From the NCBI GenBank assembly GCA_030065015.1, contig JASJDU010000026.1, positions 1-63,228 of the forward strand: a stretch of DNA of 63,228 nt, in the 5' to 3' direction. Position numbers and translations under genes: made by a program. Of this stretch, positions 33,999 through 42,128 are shown piece after piece. The notes beneath the pieces are model-generated. The model was given only the letters and a program-made list of their open reading frames with translations. It was not told where the DNA came from and searched no databases. Position 1 is the first letter of the stretch. Each line of letters begins with the position of its first letter. The DNA is from Candidatus Caenarcanales bacterium. GTDB lineage: Bacteria; Cyanobacteriota; Vampirovibrionia; Caenarcaniphilales; Caenarcanaceae.

Positions 33999-36900
33999 TC
34001 AACTCAGATCAGGTGAATATCCTCTTCTCAGTGAGTTTTCCACTACCGTTACGGGATTCACAAACTGTAAAAGGTAATCTGGTCCTCCAGCTTTTGAACC
34101 AATTCCAGAAAGTTTATAACCACCAAAAGGATGCCTGCTCACTATTGCTCCTGTAATAGACCGATTAACATATATATTTCCAGCTTCAAGATTTTCTTCA
34201 ATATACTTTATATTGCGAGGACTACGAGAAAAAACACCACCTGTTAAGGCATACGGAGCTGAGTTTGCAATCTCAACAGCATGTGAAATAGAATCTGCTT
34301 TAATTGCCACAATAACTGGAGCAAACAATTCTTTATTCATTATTGCTGAATCCAAAGGAACACCTTCGAACAAAGTTGGAGGAATAAAATACCCTTGTTT
34401 TTCAATTAATTTATCTGGCAATGGAGCTTGAGTTAAAAATTGACAAACACCTTTAGTTTCTGAAATTAATCTTTGTGTCTGCTCATAAGCATCTTTATCA
34501 ATTAAGGCTGAAAGATAAGCTCCAGGAAAAGCAGCATCATTAATTTCAATACTTTTCATTGCTTCTTTAAATCGATCAATAAATTCGTCATAAATTTCTC
34601 TATGAACTATTAACCGACTTAACGCTGAACACTTCTGTCCCTGAAACGCAAATGCAGAGTAAATTGCACCCTTTACCGCCTCATCCAAGTCGGCATCCGA
34701 ATCTACAATAAGAGCATTTTTACCACCCATTTCTGCAATTACTTTTTTTATTTTTGATGCTGATTCTGAGGACTTAACTGAATTATCAAGAATTTCCAAC
34801 CCTACATCTTTAGATCCTGTAAAAGCAACAAAAGCCGTTTTGTTAGAGTTCACCAATGAAGGGCCAATTTCGGAACCGATACCAGGCAAAAAATGTAAAA
34901 CTTCTTTTGGACAACCAGCTTCTCTAAAAATTTGATAGATCAAATAGCCAGTTTTAATCGATTGTTCAGAAGGTTTAAAAACAACAGTGTTGCCAGTAAC
35001 TAACGCAGCAGCTATCATTCCAAGGGGGATTGCAAGTGGGAAGTTCCAAGGGGCAATAACAATACCAACACCTCTTGAACGATAGAAATATTTGTTGCTC
35101 TCACCAGGTACTTTTCTCAACGGCTTTCCTGCAAATAGTTTCACGGCTTCTCTTGCATAATATTCACAAAAATCTGCCGCTTCAATAACATCTGCATCCG
35201 CTTCCTTCCATTGCTTTGCAACTTCTAAAGTTTCCCAGGAACTGAGCTCAAATCTTCTATCTTGCAGAATCTTTGACACCTTTAGCAAAATCTCGGCTCT
35301 TGTTTTTACGGGAGTTTGAGACCAGCTACCCTGAAATTCAAAAGCAGATTCTAGTGCCTTTAAAGCATGACCGGTATTAGCTTTTACCGCATTTGCAATT
35401 ACTTCTTTAGGATTACAGGGATTAATACTCGCAAAAAGCTCATCATGGTAGATTTCTTCACCGTTAATAACAACAGGAATATTTTCACCTAAATTCTTTT
35501 TATTATTCTCCAATGAAGAAAGATATGCGACACGGTTTCTTTCAATGGAAAAGTCGACTGGTGAAGCATTAACAAACTCTTCTTCAAGCAAAGACGCTGG
35601 CTTATTCAAGTTAGTTCTATTTTCTTTTTCTTGTTTCTCTTTTTGCTTTTGAGAAATTTCCACTGCTTTAATTGGGGATTCCAACAATTTGTTAGGTGAA
35701 GCTTTTTCAACTGAATGAACTCTTAAGAAAGATTCATTAGAGGTATTTTCCAAAAGACGCCTTACTAGATAAGCCATTCCAGGCACTAAATCCCCTATCG
35801 GCATATATTCTCTAACTCGATAGCCTTTTCTCAAAATTGATTTTTTTATTGAGTCCGCCATTCCATAAAGCATCTGAAATTCTATTTCTTTTTCTGAAAT
35901 ATTTAGTCTTTTGGCTTTGACTATTGCCTGAGTTAAACTACGAATATTGTGGCTAGCAAAAGCTGGCTTAGTGTATTGAATATTTTGGAGAAGCATATCG
36001 GTAAGTTTCTCGTAGCACAAATCTGTTTCAGATTTATTAGTAAAAACAGGAATTGGCCAGTTATTTTGCTGAGCTAATATAAATTCGCTATCCCAATAAG
36101 CCCCTTTAACTAACCTAACAGTTATTTCCTTTCTTTTCTCTTTGCACCAATTAATTAATTCTTGAAGATCAGCTTCTGATGATTTTAGATAAGCCTGTAT
36201 TACAATTCCAACATCTCTATACTTAGAAAATTCTTCCTCTTCTAGGATTGATTTAAAGACTTTAATTGTTAAATCCTTAAGCTCATAATTTTCTACGTCA
36301 ATGTTAATAAAACAATTACTCTGTTTAGCAGCTCTTAGAATAGGTCTGAGCCTATCTTTTACGGCAATTACAGACGAATCAAAATTCACTGGGGATATTT
36401 GAGAATACAGGCTGGATAATTTAATCGAAATATTGACTTTAGGTATAAGAGTCTCTCCACTGAAATCCAAAAAGTTGTGCGTTTTCCATTTCTCACTGTG
36501 TTTGCTCAACTTATCTATTAAAATCAAATACTCACTTTGCTTTTTTAATGCTTCAATCTCTGAGAGGGTGGCCTCACCCAGTAAATCAATTGTGAAACAT
36601 AGGTTTTGCGCACGCATATCATCGAGTATTGGCAAAAGCTTATCGAGACTATCTGCTGCAATAAAGCTCTTAGCCATTTCTTCAGCGTTAGCTCTTATGG
36701 TTTTCGCAAGTAATTGTTTTCCAAATTTGTTTTTAGCTACACCACGAATTGCCCCAGGAATAAAGAATTGCAAAAATTCTCCTAAAGAATCATCAGAAAA
36801 ATATTCCTCAAGGTGTTTAAGTAACTGTTCATCGGTTTTTAAAGCCGGAAGAACGTCTATAAAATGAAAAACCTGCTTTTTGAAAGAAGCATTTTTCATG

Positions 36901-37028
36901 CAAAGTTCCATTAACTTGGAATTCCAAAAACTTTTTTCAAATAGATTTGGGAAATCAGATTTACTGAGCTTTAAAATTTCTAAGCCTTCTTTATAAATTT
37001 CTTTCTCAAGTTTCTTATCTATATTCAT
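33999..37028 (-). CDS. putA: Bifunctional proline dehydrogenase / delta-1-pyrroline-5-carboxylate dehydrogenase
   Basis: PutA oxidises proline to glutamate in two steps: FAD-dependent PRODH, then NAD-dependent P5C dehydrogenase. At 1009 aa it is a minimal-type PutA without the N-terminal ribbon-helix-helix repressor of E. coli. PRODH motifs at about 190-430 include VNISIKLSSLYSQI, RLVKGAYWDSE and YMPIGDLVPGMAYLVRRLLEN. The ALDH half (about 510-1000) has APWNFPLAIPLG, FTGSKDVG, EMGGKNALIVDSDADLDEA and the catalytic Cys in FQGQKCSALSR. It ends near GYSPDLS. Proline and arginine-derived peptides are a likely carbon/nitrogen source. Confidence 0.96.
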   Translation of the reverse strand: MNIDKKLEKEIYKEGLEILKLSKSDFPNLFEKSFWNSKLMELCMKNASFKKQVFHFIDVLPALKTDEQLLKHLEEYFSDDSLGEFLQFFIPGAIRGVAKNKFGKQLLAKTIRANAEEMAKSFIAADSLDKLLPILDDMRAQNLCFTIDLLGEATLSEIEALKKQSEYLILIDKLSKHSEKWKTHNFLDFSGETLIPKVNISIKLSSLYSQISPVNFDSSVIAVKDRLRPILRAAKQSNCFINIDVENYELKDLTIKVFKSILEEEEFSKYRDVGIVIQAYLKSSEADLQELINWCKEKRKEITVRLVKGAYWDSEFILAQQNNWPIPVFTNKSETDLCYEKLTDMLLQNIQYTKPAFASHNIRSLTQAIVKAKRLNISEKEIEFQMLYGMADSIKKSILRKGYRVREYMPIGDLVPGMAYLVRRLLENTSNESFLRVHSVEKASPNKLLESPIKAVEISQKQKEKQEKENRTNLNKPASLLEEEFVNASPVDFSIERNRVAYLSSLENNKKNLGENIPVVINGEEIYHDELFASINPCNPKEVIANAVKANTGHALKALESAFEFQGSWSQTPVKTRAEILLKVSKILQDRRFELSSWETLEVAKQWKEADADVIEAADFCEYYAREAVKLFAGKPLRKVPGESNKYFYRSRGVGIVIAPWNFPLAIPLGMIAAALVTGNTVVFKPSEQSIKTGYLIYQIFREAGCPKEVLHFLPGIGSEIGPSLVNSNKTAFVAFTGSKDVGLEILDNSVKSSESASKIKKVIAEMGGKNALIVDSDADLDEAVKGAIYSAFAFQGQKCSALSRLIVHREIYDEFIDRFKEAMKSIEINDAAFPGAYLSALIDKDAYEQTQRLISETKGVCQFLTQAPLPDKLIEKQGYFIPPTLFEGVPLDSAIMNKELFAPVIVAIKADSISHAVEIANSAPYALTGGVFSRSPRNIKYIEENLEAGNIYVNRSITGAIVSRHPFGGYKLSGIGSKAGGPDYLLQFVNPVTVVENSLRRGYSPDLS

Positions 37029-37187
37029 AAAGTTATTAAAGTTCTTGTTACTTAAAGTTTCAATGATTATATTATTTGCTTAAATAAAACAATCTACACA
37101 ACTTATTAACATTGGAGCTTATATTAAAAACCCATTATTAATAACTTTATTAAGCGAAATGAGTTAAATTCAGCTTTTCAATCCAAT

Positions 37188-37790
37188 TCATCCAGGTGTG
37201 TTTTTGTCTGACGATTTGATAGTTGGTATCTGGGATTTTAAAAAATCCAACAAAGAACGCATCTCAGATAAATTTACACCAAATCCATATCGAGCAAGCG
37301 TATCCATTAATGCTCGTTCTATTTGAAAAGGATATAATCCTTTTTTACTTTGTGACTCAGAATCGTGATACATTCCATTTTCGTCTTGTGAAAACCTTTT
37401 CCTTATGTTTTCTAATACATTTAATCTCAAACGGTGAATATAGCTAATAGTCTTACCCCTATCTCCTTCAGAAAAACTATTTTTCTCCCTCAAAGCAGTA
37501 ATAACTTTATTTACCAATGCGTTAAAGTGCAATTCTCTTCTTTCTTTTGGAAGAAGAGAATTTACATACTTTTCAAAAATATCTATATTTTCAACAATAA
37601 CTGCAATTGAAATCCTTTCTCTTCTATTAGTTATCAACAAAGCAGCATTCATCAATGTATTATCAAGTACAGGTAGCAAATTCACAGGGTCCTGAACCAA
37701 TCTTGCTGCGGTGTATTTAATTATTGGGCAAGCTTTTTGAAAGACTTTGTTAACACCTTTCAAGTGCAAATGTTTATTAGATATTCTCAT
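37188..37790 (-). CDS. Hypothetical protein
   Basis: The family is not recognised. This 200-aa soluble, basic and strongly helical protein has no signal peptide or membrane span. Segments such as NTLMNAALLITNRRERISIAVIVENIDIF and SYIHRLRLNVLENIRKRF suggest an all-helical fold. There are no metal or nucleotide motifs. The start ATG at 37788-37790 lacks a Shine-Dalgarno site. It is upstream of putA on the same strand with about 160 bases between, and divergent from the YbjQ operon. Confidence 0.55.
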   Translation of the reverse strand: MRISNKHLHLKGVNKVFQKACPIIKYTAARLVQDPVNLLPVLDNTLMNAALLITNRRERISIAVIVENIDIFEKYVNSLLPKERRELHFNALVNKVITALREKNSFSEGDRGKTISYIHRLRLNVLENIRKRFSQDENGMYHDSESQSKKGLYPFQIERALMDTLARYGFGVNLSEMRSLLDFLKSQIPTIKSSDKNTPG

Positions 37791-37901
37791 TGCTTTACAT
37801 AAATTACAGGATAACCAAACTTATATTTAATATTCAAACAGGCTTAAGTTCCACATATTACACAAAGCACACCACCGAAAGACATTATTAAATTATTAAA
37901 A

Positions 37902-37930
37902 TTGACAACCCATTGTTCTTTCAGAACAAT
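37902..37930. promoter_or_regulatory. TTGACA element with adjoining 8-bp inverted repeat
   Basis: TTGACA (37902-37907) is a consensus -35. Directly after it lies ATTGTTCT-TTC-AGAACAAT (37912-37930), a perfect 8-bp inverted repeat in the spacer/-10 region. This is in the divergent gap between the 200-aa hypothetical and the first YbjQ gene. A regulator bound there would block a promoter reading toward YbjQ. The -10 at normal spacing is poor (AACAAT). A second candidate -10, TATAAA at 37996-38001, is nearer the gene. Confidence 0.35.
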
Positions 37931-38030
37931 TAATAAAAGATACCTCACCAACTCACTGGATTCATTCTTTAAGAGTTCACAATTTCATTCAGTGGTATAA
38001 AAGCAGCATAAACAGAATCATAACTAATCA

Positions 38031-38348
38031 ATGCTACTAACAAACATCGACATAATTCCGAATAAAAATATAATTGAACATTTTGGTTTAGTTTCTGGAA
38101 GTACGGTTAGAGCAAAAAATGTTGGAAGTGATATTCTTGCGAGCTTTAAGAATGTTATTGGTGGTGAATTGCAAGGATATACAAGCCTTCTCAACGAAGC
38201 CAGAGAAGAAGCAACTAATCGAATGATTCAACAAGCTCAAAGCCTAGGCGCTAACGCAATTATAAATGTTAGATTTTCTACCTCTTCAGTGGCTCAAGGT
38301 GCAGCAGAAATATACGTATACGGAACTGCAGTCCTTACAGATTCATAA
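38031..38348 (+). CDS. YbjQ/UPF0145 family protein
   Basis: This is a 105-aa member of the YbjQ (DUF74) family, sometimes called putative heavy-metal-binding. Hallmarks are LVSGSTVRAKNVGSDILASFKN near 21, GGELQGYTSLLNEAREEATNRM near 44, and AQSLGANAIINVRFSTSSV followed by a terminal strand with YVYGTAVL. It is soluble and the whole protein is one domain. Family members form rings and are often found with membrane proteases or SPFH proteins; the biochemical role is unknown. It is the first gene of a tight three-gene operon, 3 bases before the next. Confidence 0.88.
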   Translation: MLLTNIDIIPNKNIIEHFGLVSGSTVRAKNVGSDILASFKNVIGGELQGYTSLLNEAREEATNRMIQQAQSLGANAIINVRFSTSSVAQGAAEIYVYGTAVLTDS

Positions 38349-38351
38349 GTT

Positions 38352-38819
38352 ATGGAAATTTTAATCCCACTAACAGCATCATTGGTTCTTTTGTTAATTG
38401 GCTATTTTATTGGAACAATTTTGGAAAAAAAGCACTATCAATCCATTAACGATAGGGAAGAAAAGTTCATTAATCTACCTAGTGTCACAATGACGTACAG
38501 AGCTGCATCCAAAGAAACTGACATGAGCAAATATTCAAAAACACAGTTAGTCTCTGGAGGAGTAGTTGTTTCGATAGATTATTTCAAAAGATTTTTAGCT
38601 TTACTCCGAAATTTTTTTGGAGGACGAGTATCTTCATACGAAACATTGGTAGACAGAGCAAGAAGAGAAGCAATACTAAGAATGAAAGAACAATCAAGCG
38701 GAGCGGACATGATAATTAACGTTAGGCTAGAAACGTCAACTATTTCAAGTTCAGCTGGTGACTCAGAAACTGTTGACAGCATTGAAGCTTTTGCCTATGG
38801 AACCGCACTTTATAAGTAA
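38352..38819 (+). CDS. Membrane-anchored YbjQ-domain protein
   Basis: This 155-aa protein has an N-terminal membrane span (LIPLTASLVLLLIGYFIGTI, residues 4-23), a linker, and a YbjQ-like domain from about 60 (QLVSGGVVVSIDYFKRFLAL; GGRVSSYETLVDRARREAIL; SGADMIINVRLETSTIS; EAFAYGTALYK). It is a paralogue of the preceding gene with an added anchor. The domain probably faces the cytoplasm or periplasm close to the bilayer. It is 3 bases after the first YbjQ gene and 10 before the M48 protease, so the three proteins likely form one membrane complex (inference). Confidence 0.85.
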   Translation: MEILIPLTASLVLLLIGYFIGTILEKKHYQSINDREEKFINLPSVTMTYRAASKETDMSKYSKTQLVSGGVVVSIDYFKRFLALLRNFFGGRVSSYETLVDRARREAILRMKEQSSGADMIINVRLETSTISSSAGDSETVDSIEAFAYGTALYK

Positions 38820-38829
38820 CTCATGTCAA

Positions 38830-39639
38830 ATGAAGTTTTCACCAAAGAAAATAACAGAGAATGTAAATATCAGTAGAACCTCACCTTTAAAAGAGTTTGT
38901 TTGCCTTTTAGGGATACTCACTTTTACCGTTATGTGCGTTTATTTTCTATTGGGAATAGCTATCGATTTTGTTGCACCTAGAATATCCAGCGAGACGGAA
39001 AAAAAAATAATAAGTTTGTATTCGGCAATAGATTCTCAATCAACAAACTCAAAAGAAGAAAGAAAAAAGGAAGAAATATTTTTACAAAACATTTCAGATA
39101 GACTTTTCACAAAGTCTCGTGGTGTTGCGGTAAAACCCAAAATTGTTTTTACAGAAAAAGAAACCGTAAATGCTTTCGCCTACCCAAGCGGAGAAATTGT
39201 ATTTTGCAAGGGTCTATTGACAAAATTAAATACAGAGAATGAGGTAGCTTTCATACTCGCTCACGAAATGGGACACTATGGTGAAAAACATATCCTTAAA
39301 CAATTAGGAAGAGGGACTATTCTTCTTTTTATTACTAGTGGTTTATTTGGTGTTGATAATTCATTAAACAGTTTAATTGTAAATTTTTTAAACACAACCG
39401 AAAGAAGGTTTAGCCAAAAGCAAGAACAGGAAGCCGATTTGTATGCGATAGAGCTTCTCTTCAAAAGTTATGGTCATGCGAATGGCGCGATATCATCTTT
39501 AGAAAAAATATTAGAAGACAAAAAATCAAGTAATATTAAACATTTTTTTTCAACTCATCCCCATCCGGGAAAAAGGATCCAAAAATTAAAACAGGCCATA
39601 AAAAAACACAAGCTCGAAAATACTGATATAAATTTTTAG
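38830..39639 (+). CDS. M48-family membrane metalloprotease
   Basis: This is a zinc endopeptidase, 269 aa from the ATG at 38830. The frame is open from 38758 inside the previous gene, but the 38830 start leaves a 10-base intergenic gap and is preferred. It has an N-terminal span (VCLLGILTFTVMCVYFLLGIAI), VNAFAYPSGEIVFCKGLL, the zinc/catalytic HEMGH (about 145-149), the third ligand in QEADLYA (Glu about 201) and the C-terminal STHPHPGKRIQKL, all typical of HtpX/BepA-type M48 enzymes. The likely role is membrane or envelope protein quality control. Co-transcribed with the two YbjQ genes. Confidence 0.92.
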   Translation: MKFSPKKITENVNISRTSPLKEFVCLLGILTFTVMCVYFLLGIAIDFVAPRISSETEKKIISLYSAIDSQSTNSKEERKKEEIFLQNISDRLFTKSRGVAVKPKIVFTEKETVNAFAYPSGEIVFCKGLLTKLNTENEVAFILAHEMGHYGEKHILKQLGRGTILLFITSGLFGVDNSLNSLIVNFLNTTERRFSQKQEQEADLYAIELLFKSYGHANGAISSLEKILEDKKSSNIKHFFSTHPHPGKRIQKLKQAIKKHKLENTDINF

Positions 39640-39657
39640 GAAGTAACTAGATAAGAT

Positions 39658-40776
39658 TTAGTTTATGTTTGGAGTGGAGGCAAAGACAATTTCAATTGGT
39701 TCGTCTTCAATAGCTTCAAATTCAATTGGAACCGCAAAAAGGTTTTTCCCCGTTCCAGTATCTACCCAAACCTGTGCAATGATATTTCCAGAATGAGTTA
39801 GCAATTCATTTGGTAAATTCACTTGAACATTTGTCACTTTGTCATTAATTTTTTTCAAAAAAGAAGGAGTTTGAACATTCCAACGATGATTGGAAAGTAT
39901 CCTTTTTTCAATAAACTGATTAACCTCTTTATCAACTACATCCCACAAATTCACTTTATTCACTCTCTCTTCAACTGTTGATCCTAAAACTCTCAAATTT
40001 TCATTCAAGTTAGCTAAGGGATATCCCTGTTCAGCAAACTCTCTTCTTCTTTGATTTCTCAAAGATTCAATACTAAAAAAAGACTCCTTATAATTTAGCT
40101 TATGATTCATGAAATCAATTACTCTCTCTTCTCTAATTCCATATTCATTAGCTATTCGTTTTGTACTAAGCTTTATATATTTCCAGTCCATTGTTGTAAT
40201 GAAGGTAGGTTTCTGTAAGGTTTGTGCTTCTATTGATGGAGTTACACTAGAATCAGCCTTTGCAAAGGTTGCTAGTAACAAACAAGCAAAGCAAGACAAC
40301 TTAAAGCACTTTGCTAATTTGGAAAGTACCTTATGAATTGAAGCCTGAATCTTAGGTTTTGCAAATTTCCTAAAATTAGCTTTTTTACCGTTTGTAAAAG
40401 TCTTTGCAGATTGCTTCAGCGCAATATTGCCAGCATGAATTAAATCCAAAACAGCTTCATCCGGTAAATTGTATTTCTCAACAAGCTCAACTACCAGATT
40501 CAAATTAGCTTTTACAAGTCTTTTAGACTCATGAAACTGACCTTTAGAAATCTTCTCTGATATCTTTTCTTCTTCGTCCTTTGTCAAACTCTGTAATTCA
40601 CCAATTGAACTTAAATATAAGTCCAAAGCTAAACTTCTTTGTTTTGACGAATTAATTTTCTTGCAATCAAAGATTTCATCCTCTTCAGTGATTCTCAGTA
40701 ATTCACTGAGAATTTCACTTTGAGTATCATCTAGGCTGTTTTTATACTTTGTCTTAATTGACATGCTCCCCATCAT
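39658..40776 (-). CDS. Sigma-70-region-2-like / transmembrane / extracytoplasmic fusion protein
   Basis: The 372-aa protein has three parts. Residues about 50-152 match sigma-70 regions 1.2-2.4: LDLYLSSIGELQSLTKDEEE, RLVKANLNLVVELVEKYNL and LDLIHAGNIAL. The core-binding surface is kept, but the Trp-Trp promoter-melting segment is replaced (RKFAKPKIQASI), and regions 3 and 4 are absent. A short hydrophobic, signal-like segment (KLSCFACLLLATFAKA, about 159-174) follows. The last 200 residues look extracytoplasmic, ending in beta-rich NIIAQVWVDTGTG, with no recognised family. No start codon is well placed for two separate genes, and no frameshift is seen. It is convergent with the M48 operon. 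Confidence 0.65.
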   Translation of the reverse strand: MMGSMSIKTKYKNSLDDTQSEILSELLRITEEDEIFDCKKINSSKQRSLALDLYLSSIGELQSLTKDEEEKISEKISKGQFHESKRLVKANLNLVVELVEKYNLPDEAVLDLIHAGNIALKQSAKTFTNGKKANFRKFAKPKIQASIHKVLSKLAKCFKLSCFACLLLATFAKADSSVTPSIEAQTLQKPTFITTMDWKYIKLSTKRIANEYGIREERVIDFMNHKLNYKESFFSIESLRNQRRREFAEQGYPLANLNENLRVLGSTVEERVNKVNLWDVVDKEVNQFIEKRILSNHRWNVQTPSFLKKINDKVTNVQVNLPNELLTHSGNIIAQVWVDTGTGKNLFAVPIEFEAIEDEPIEIVFASTPNIN

Positions 40777-41031
40777 GCAACTAAAGAAAAAACTTAAAAC
40801 TGCTCATTAAAGATACTTTGAACTTTAGACTGAAATCCCTAAATGAAAATAAAGGAACTCAATAAAATTCATTTATTCTTAGCCCACATTCTCTAAAGCT
40901 TTTCAAAAATTCTCAAAACCAAGAACATAGACACGTATGAACATTTAAAAGCTAAAAAATGTATGCCCAAACTAGTAATGGTAATTTCAGTAAGTATTAA
41001 TTAATTTTCAAAAACTAAGCTATTCCCTAAC

Positions 41032-41130
41032 TTAGCCAAAGAATACAGCGGCAAACATTGGGATCAAAAAAGCTAAGCACATTACAACAACCAGCGCTCT
41101 TTTTAATAATTCTTTTTGAGTTTGTTTCAT
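41032..41130 (-). CDS. Possible 32-aa single-span membrane protein
   Basis: This reverse-strand frame from ATG 41128-41130 to TAA encodes MKQTQKELLKRALVVVMCLA then a short hydrophobic stretch ending AAVFFG. It has a basic/polar head and one membrane helix, a very protein-like pattern. There is no Shine-Dalgarno site. It lies in the 447-base gap between the sigma-like fusion gene and the next gene. The rest of 40777-41223 shows nothing supportable. Confidence 0.4.
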   Translation of the reverse strand: MKQTQKELLKRALVVVMCLAFLIPMFAAVFFG

Positions 41131-41223
41131 AATTGTTAAGTATTTTAAAACAAAATTCTCAAATTTTATTAGCAATATTTAGGTTGGTAAAATTTCTGAC
41201 AAATTTCAACTTTTATTTGGATA

Positions 41224-41730
41224 TTGAAAATTAAAGTAAAAATCGCTGCTCAAATACAAAAACTCAGCAACAACAAATGTTTGATAAATACTGAGTTAGC
41301 AGCCATTAGAAAAACGAGGGAACAGTTTAATGTTTTTAACAAATGTAGGATCGTTTATAAAGATGTTGAGCATGAAATACCAATTGAAATATTTAACGAT
41401 AGCGAAAAATTCTTTCGCTCACTTACTAAAAAATCGGAGACTTTTATAAAAGAATTAAATACCAATAATCAGAATTTTATTTACAAATTTCTTGATCCAA
41501 ATAGATATGAATTATTCAAAACGCATTACTCAAGAGAAAGAATTCTAAAAGGCTATACAGTAATATCACCTAGTTATCCTCCAAGGGTTGAAAAAGTCAA
41601 TTTAACTTTTCTTCTACCAGTTTTAGAATTTAATAGAAGTGATAGTTTTTTTCAAAAGAGTTTAAATTACATATACACCCTGCTATTCAATAGAGAGCAT
41701 AATCTAGTACTCAAAAAACTTAACGAGTAG
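41224..41730 (+). CDS. Hypothetical protein
   Basis: The family is not recognised. This 168-aa basic, soluble protein starts at TTG 41224 with no Shine-Dalgarno site. It is rich in Lys, Asn, Phe and Tyr. Segments such as NQNFIYKFLDPNRYELFKTHY and KVNLTFLLPVLEFNRSDSFF suggest a mixed alpha/beta fold. It has no cysteine or metal motif. Its stop overlaps the tail of the convergent hibernation-factor gene by about 11 bases. Coding is likely from length and composition, but the function is unknown. Confidence 0.5.
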   Translation: MKIKVKIAAQIQKLSNNKCLINTELAAIRKTREQFNVFNKCRIVYKDVEHEIPIEIFNDSEKFFRSLTKKSETFIKELNTNNQNFIYKFLDPNRYELFKTHYSRERILKGYTVISPSYPPRVEKVNLTFLLPVLEFNRSDSFFQKSLNYIYTLLFNREHNLVLKKLNE

Positions 41731-42010
41731 CTTTGTCTCTTCTCTTATCTAAAATAGTTATTATCTTCTGAAACAACTGATCGATGCTTTTGTACATATC
41801 TTCAGATTCAGCTTCGCTATGTATTAAATCACCTGTCACATGTAATTTAACTTCAGCAACTTGTCTTTCATGATGAGATTCATAACTTAAAACAAATTCC
41901 CCCTCAAGAACATCTACAAAATGAGTTTTTTGTTGTTCAATCTTGTCTTCAATGTATTTAACCAATGCATCAGTTAAATCGAAATGTCTAGCAGTAACTG
42001 TGGTCTTCAT
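41720..42010 (-). CDS. hpf: Short ribosome hibernation promoting factor (HPF/YfiA family)
   Basis: This is a 96-aa short-form HPF that binds the decoding centre of idle 30S subunits during starvation. Family features are the N-terminal TVTARHFDLTDALVKYIEDKI, the central strand pair (EGEFVLSYESHHERQVAEVKLHV) and SEAESEDMYKSIDQLFQKIITIL with a basic tail. It lacks the C-terminal dimerisation domain of long HPF, so 100S formation would need another factor such as RMF. The start-codon region TAATAACTTTATGAA is identical over 15 bases to that of putA. It is divergent from cstA, another starvation-linked gene. Confidence 0.92.
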   Translation of the reverse strand: MKTTVTARHFDLTDALVKYIEDKIEQQKTHFVDVLEGEFVLSYESHHERQVAEVKLHVTGDLIHSEAESEDMYKSIDQLFQKIITILDKRRDKATR

Positions 42011-42128
42011 AAAGTTATTAGTATTTTTTTAATTAGCTTAAGTTGGCAAACAATTTATCACATCATAGAATCTGAAGGAAGAGTTATACTCGTTCCCATT
42101 AAGATGAAATTTTGTTAAACATTATTCA

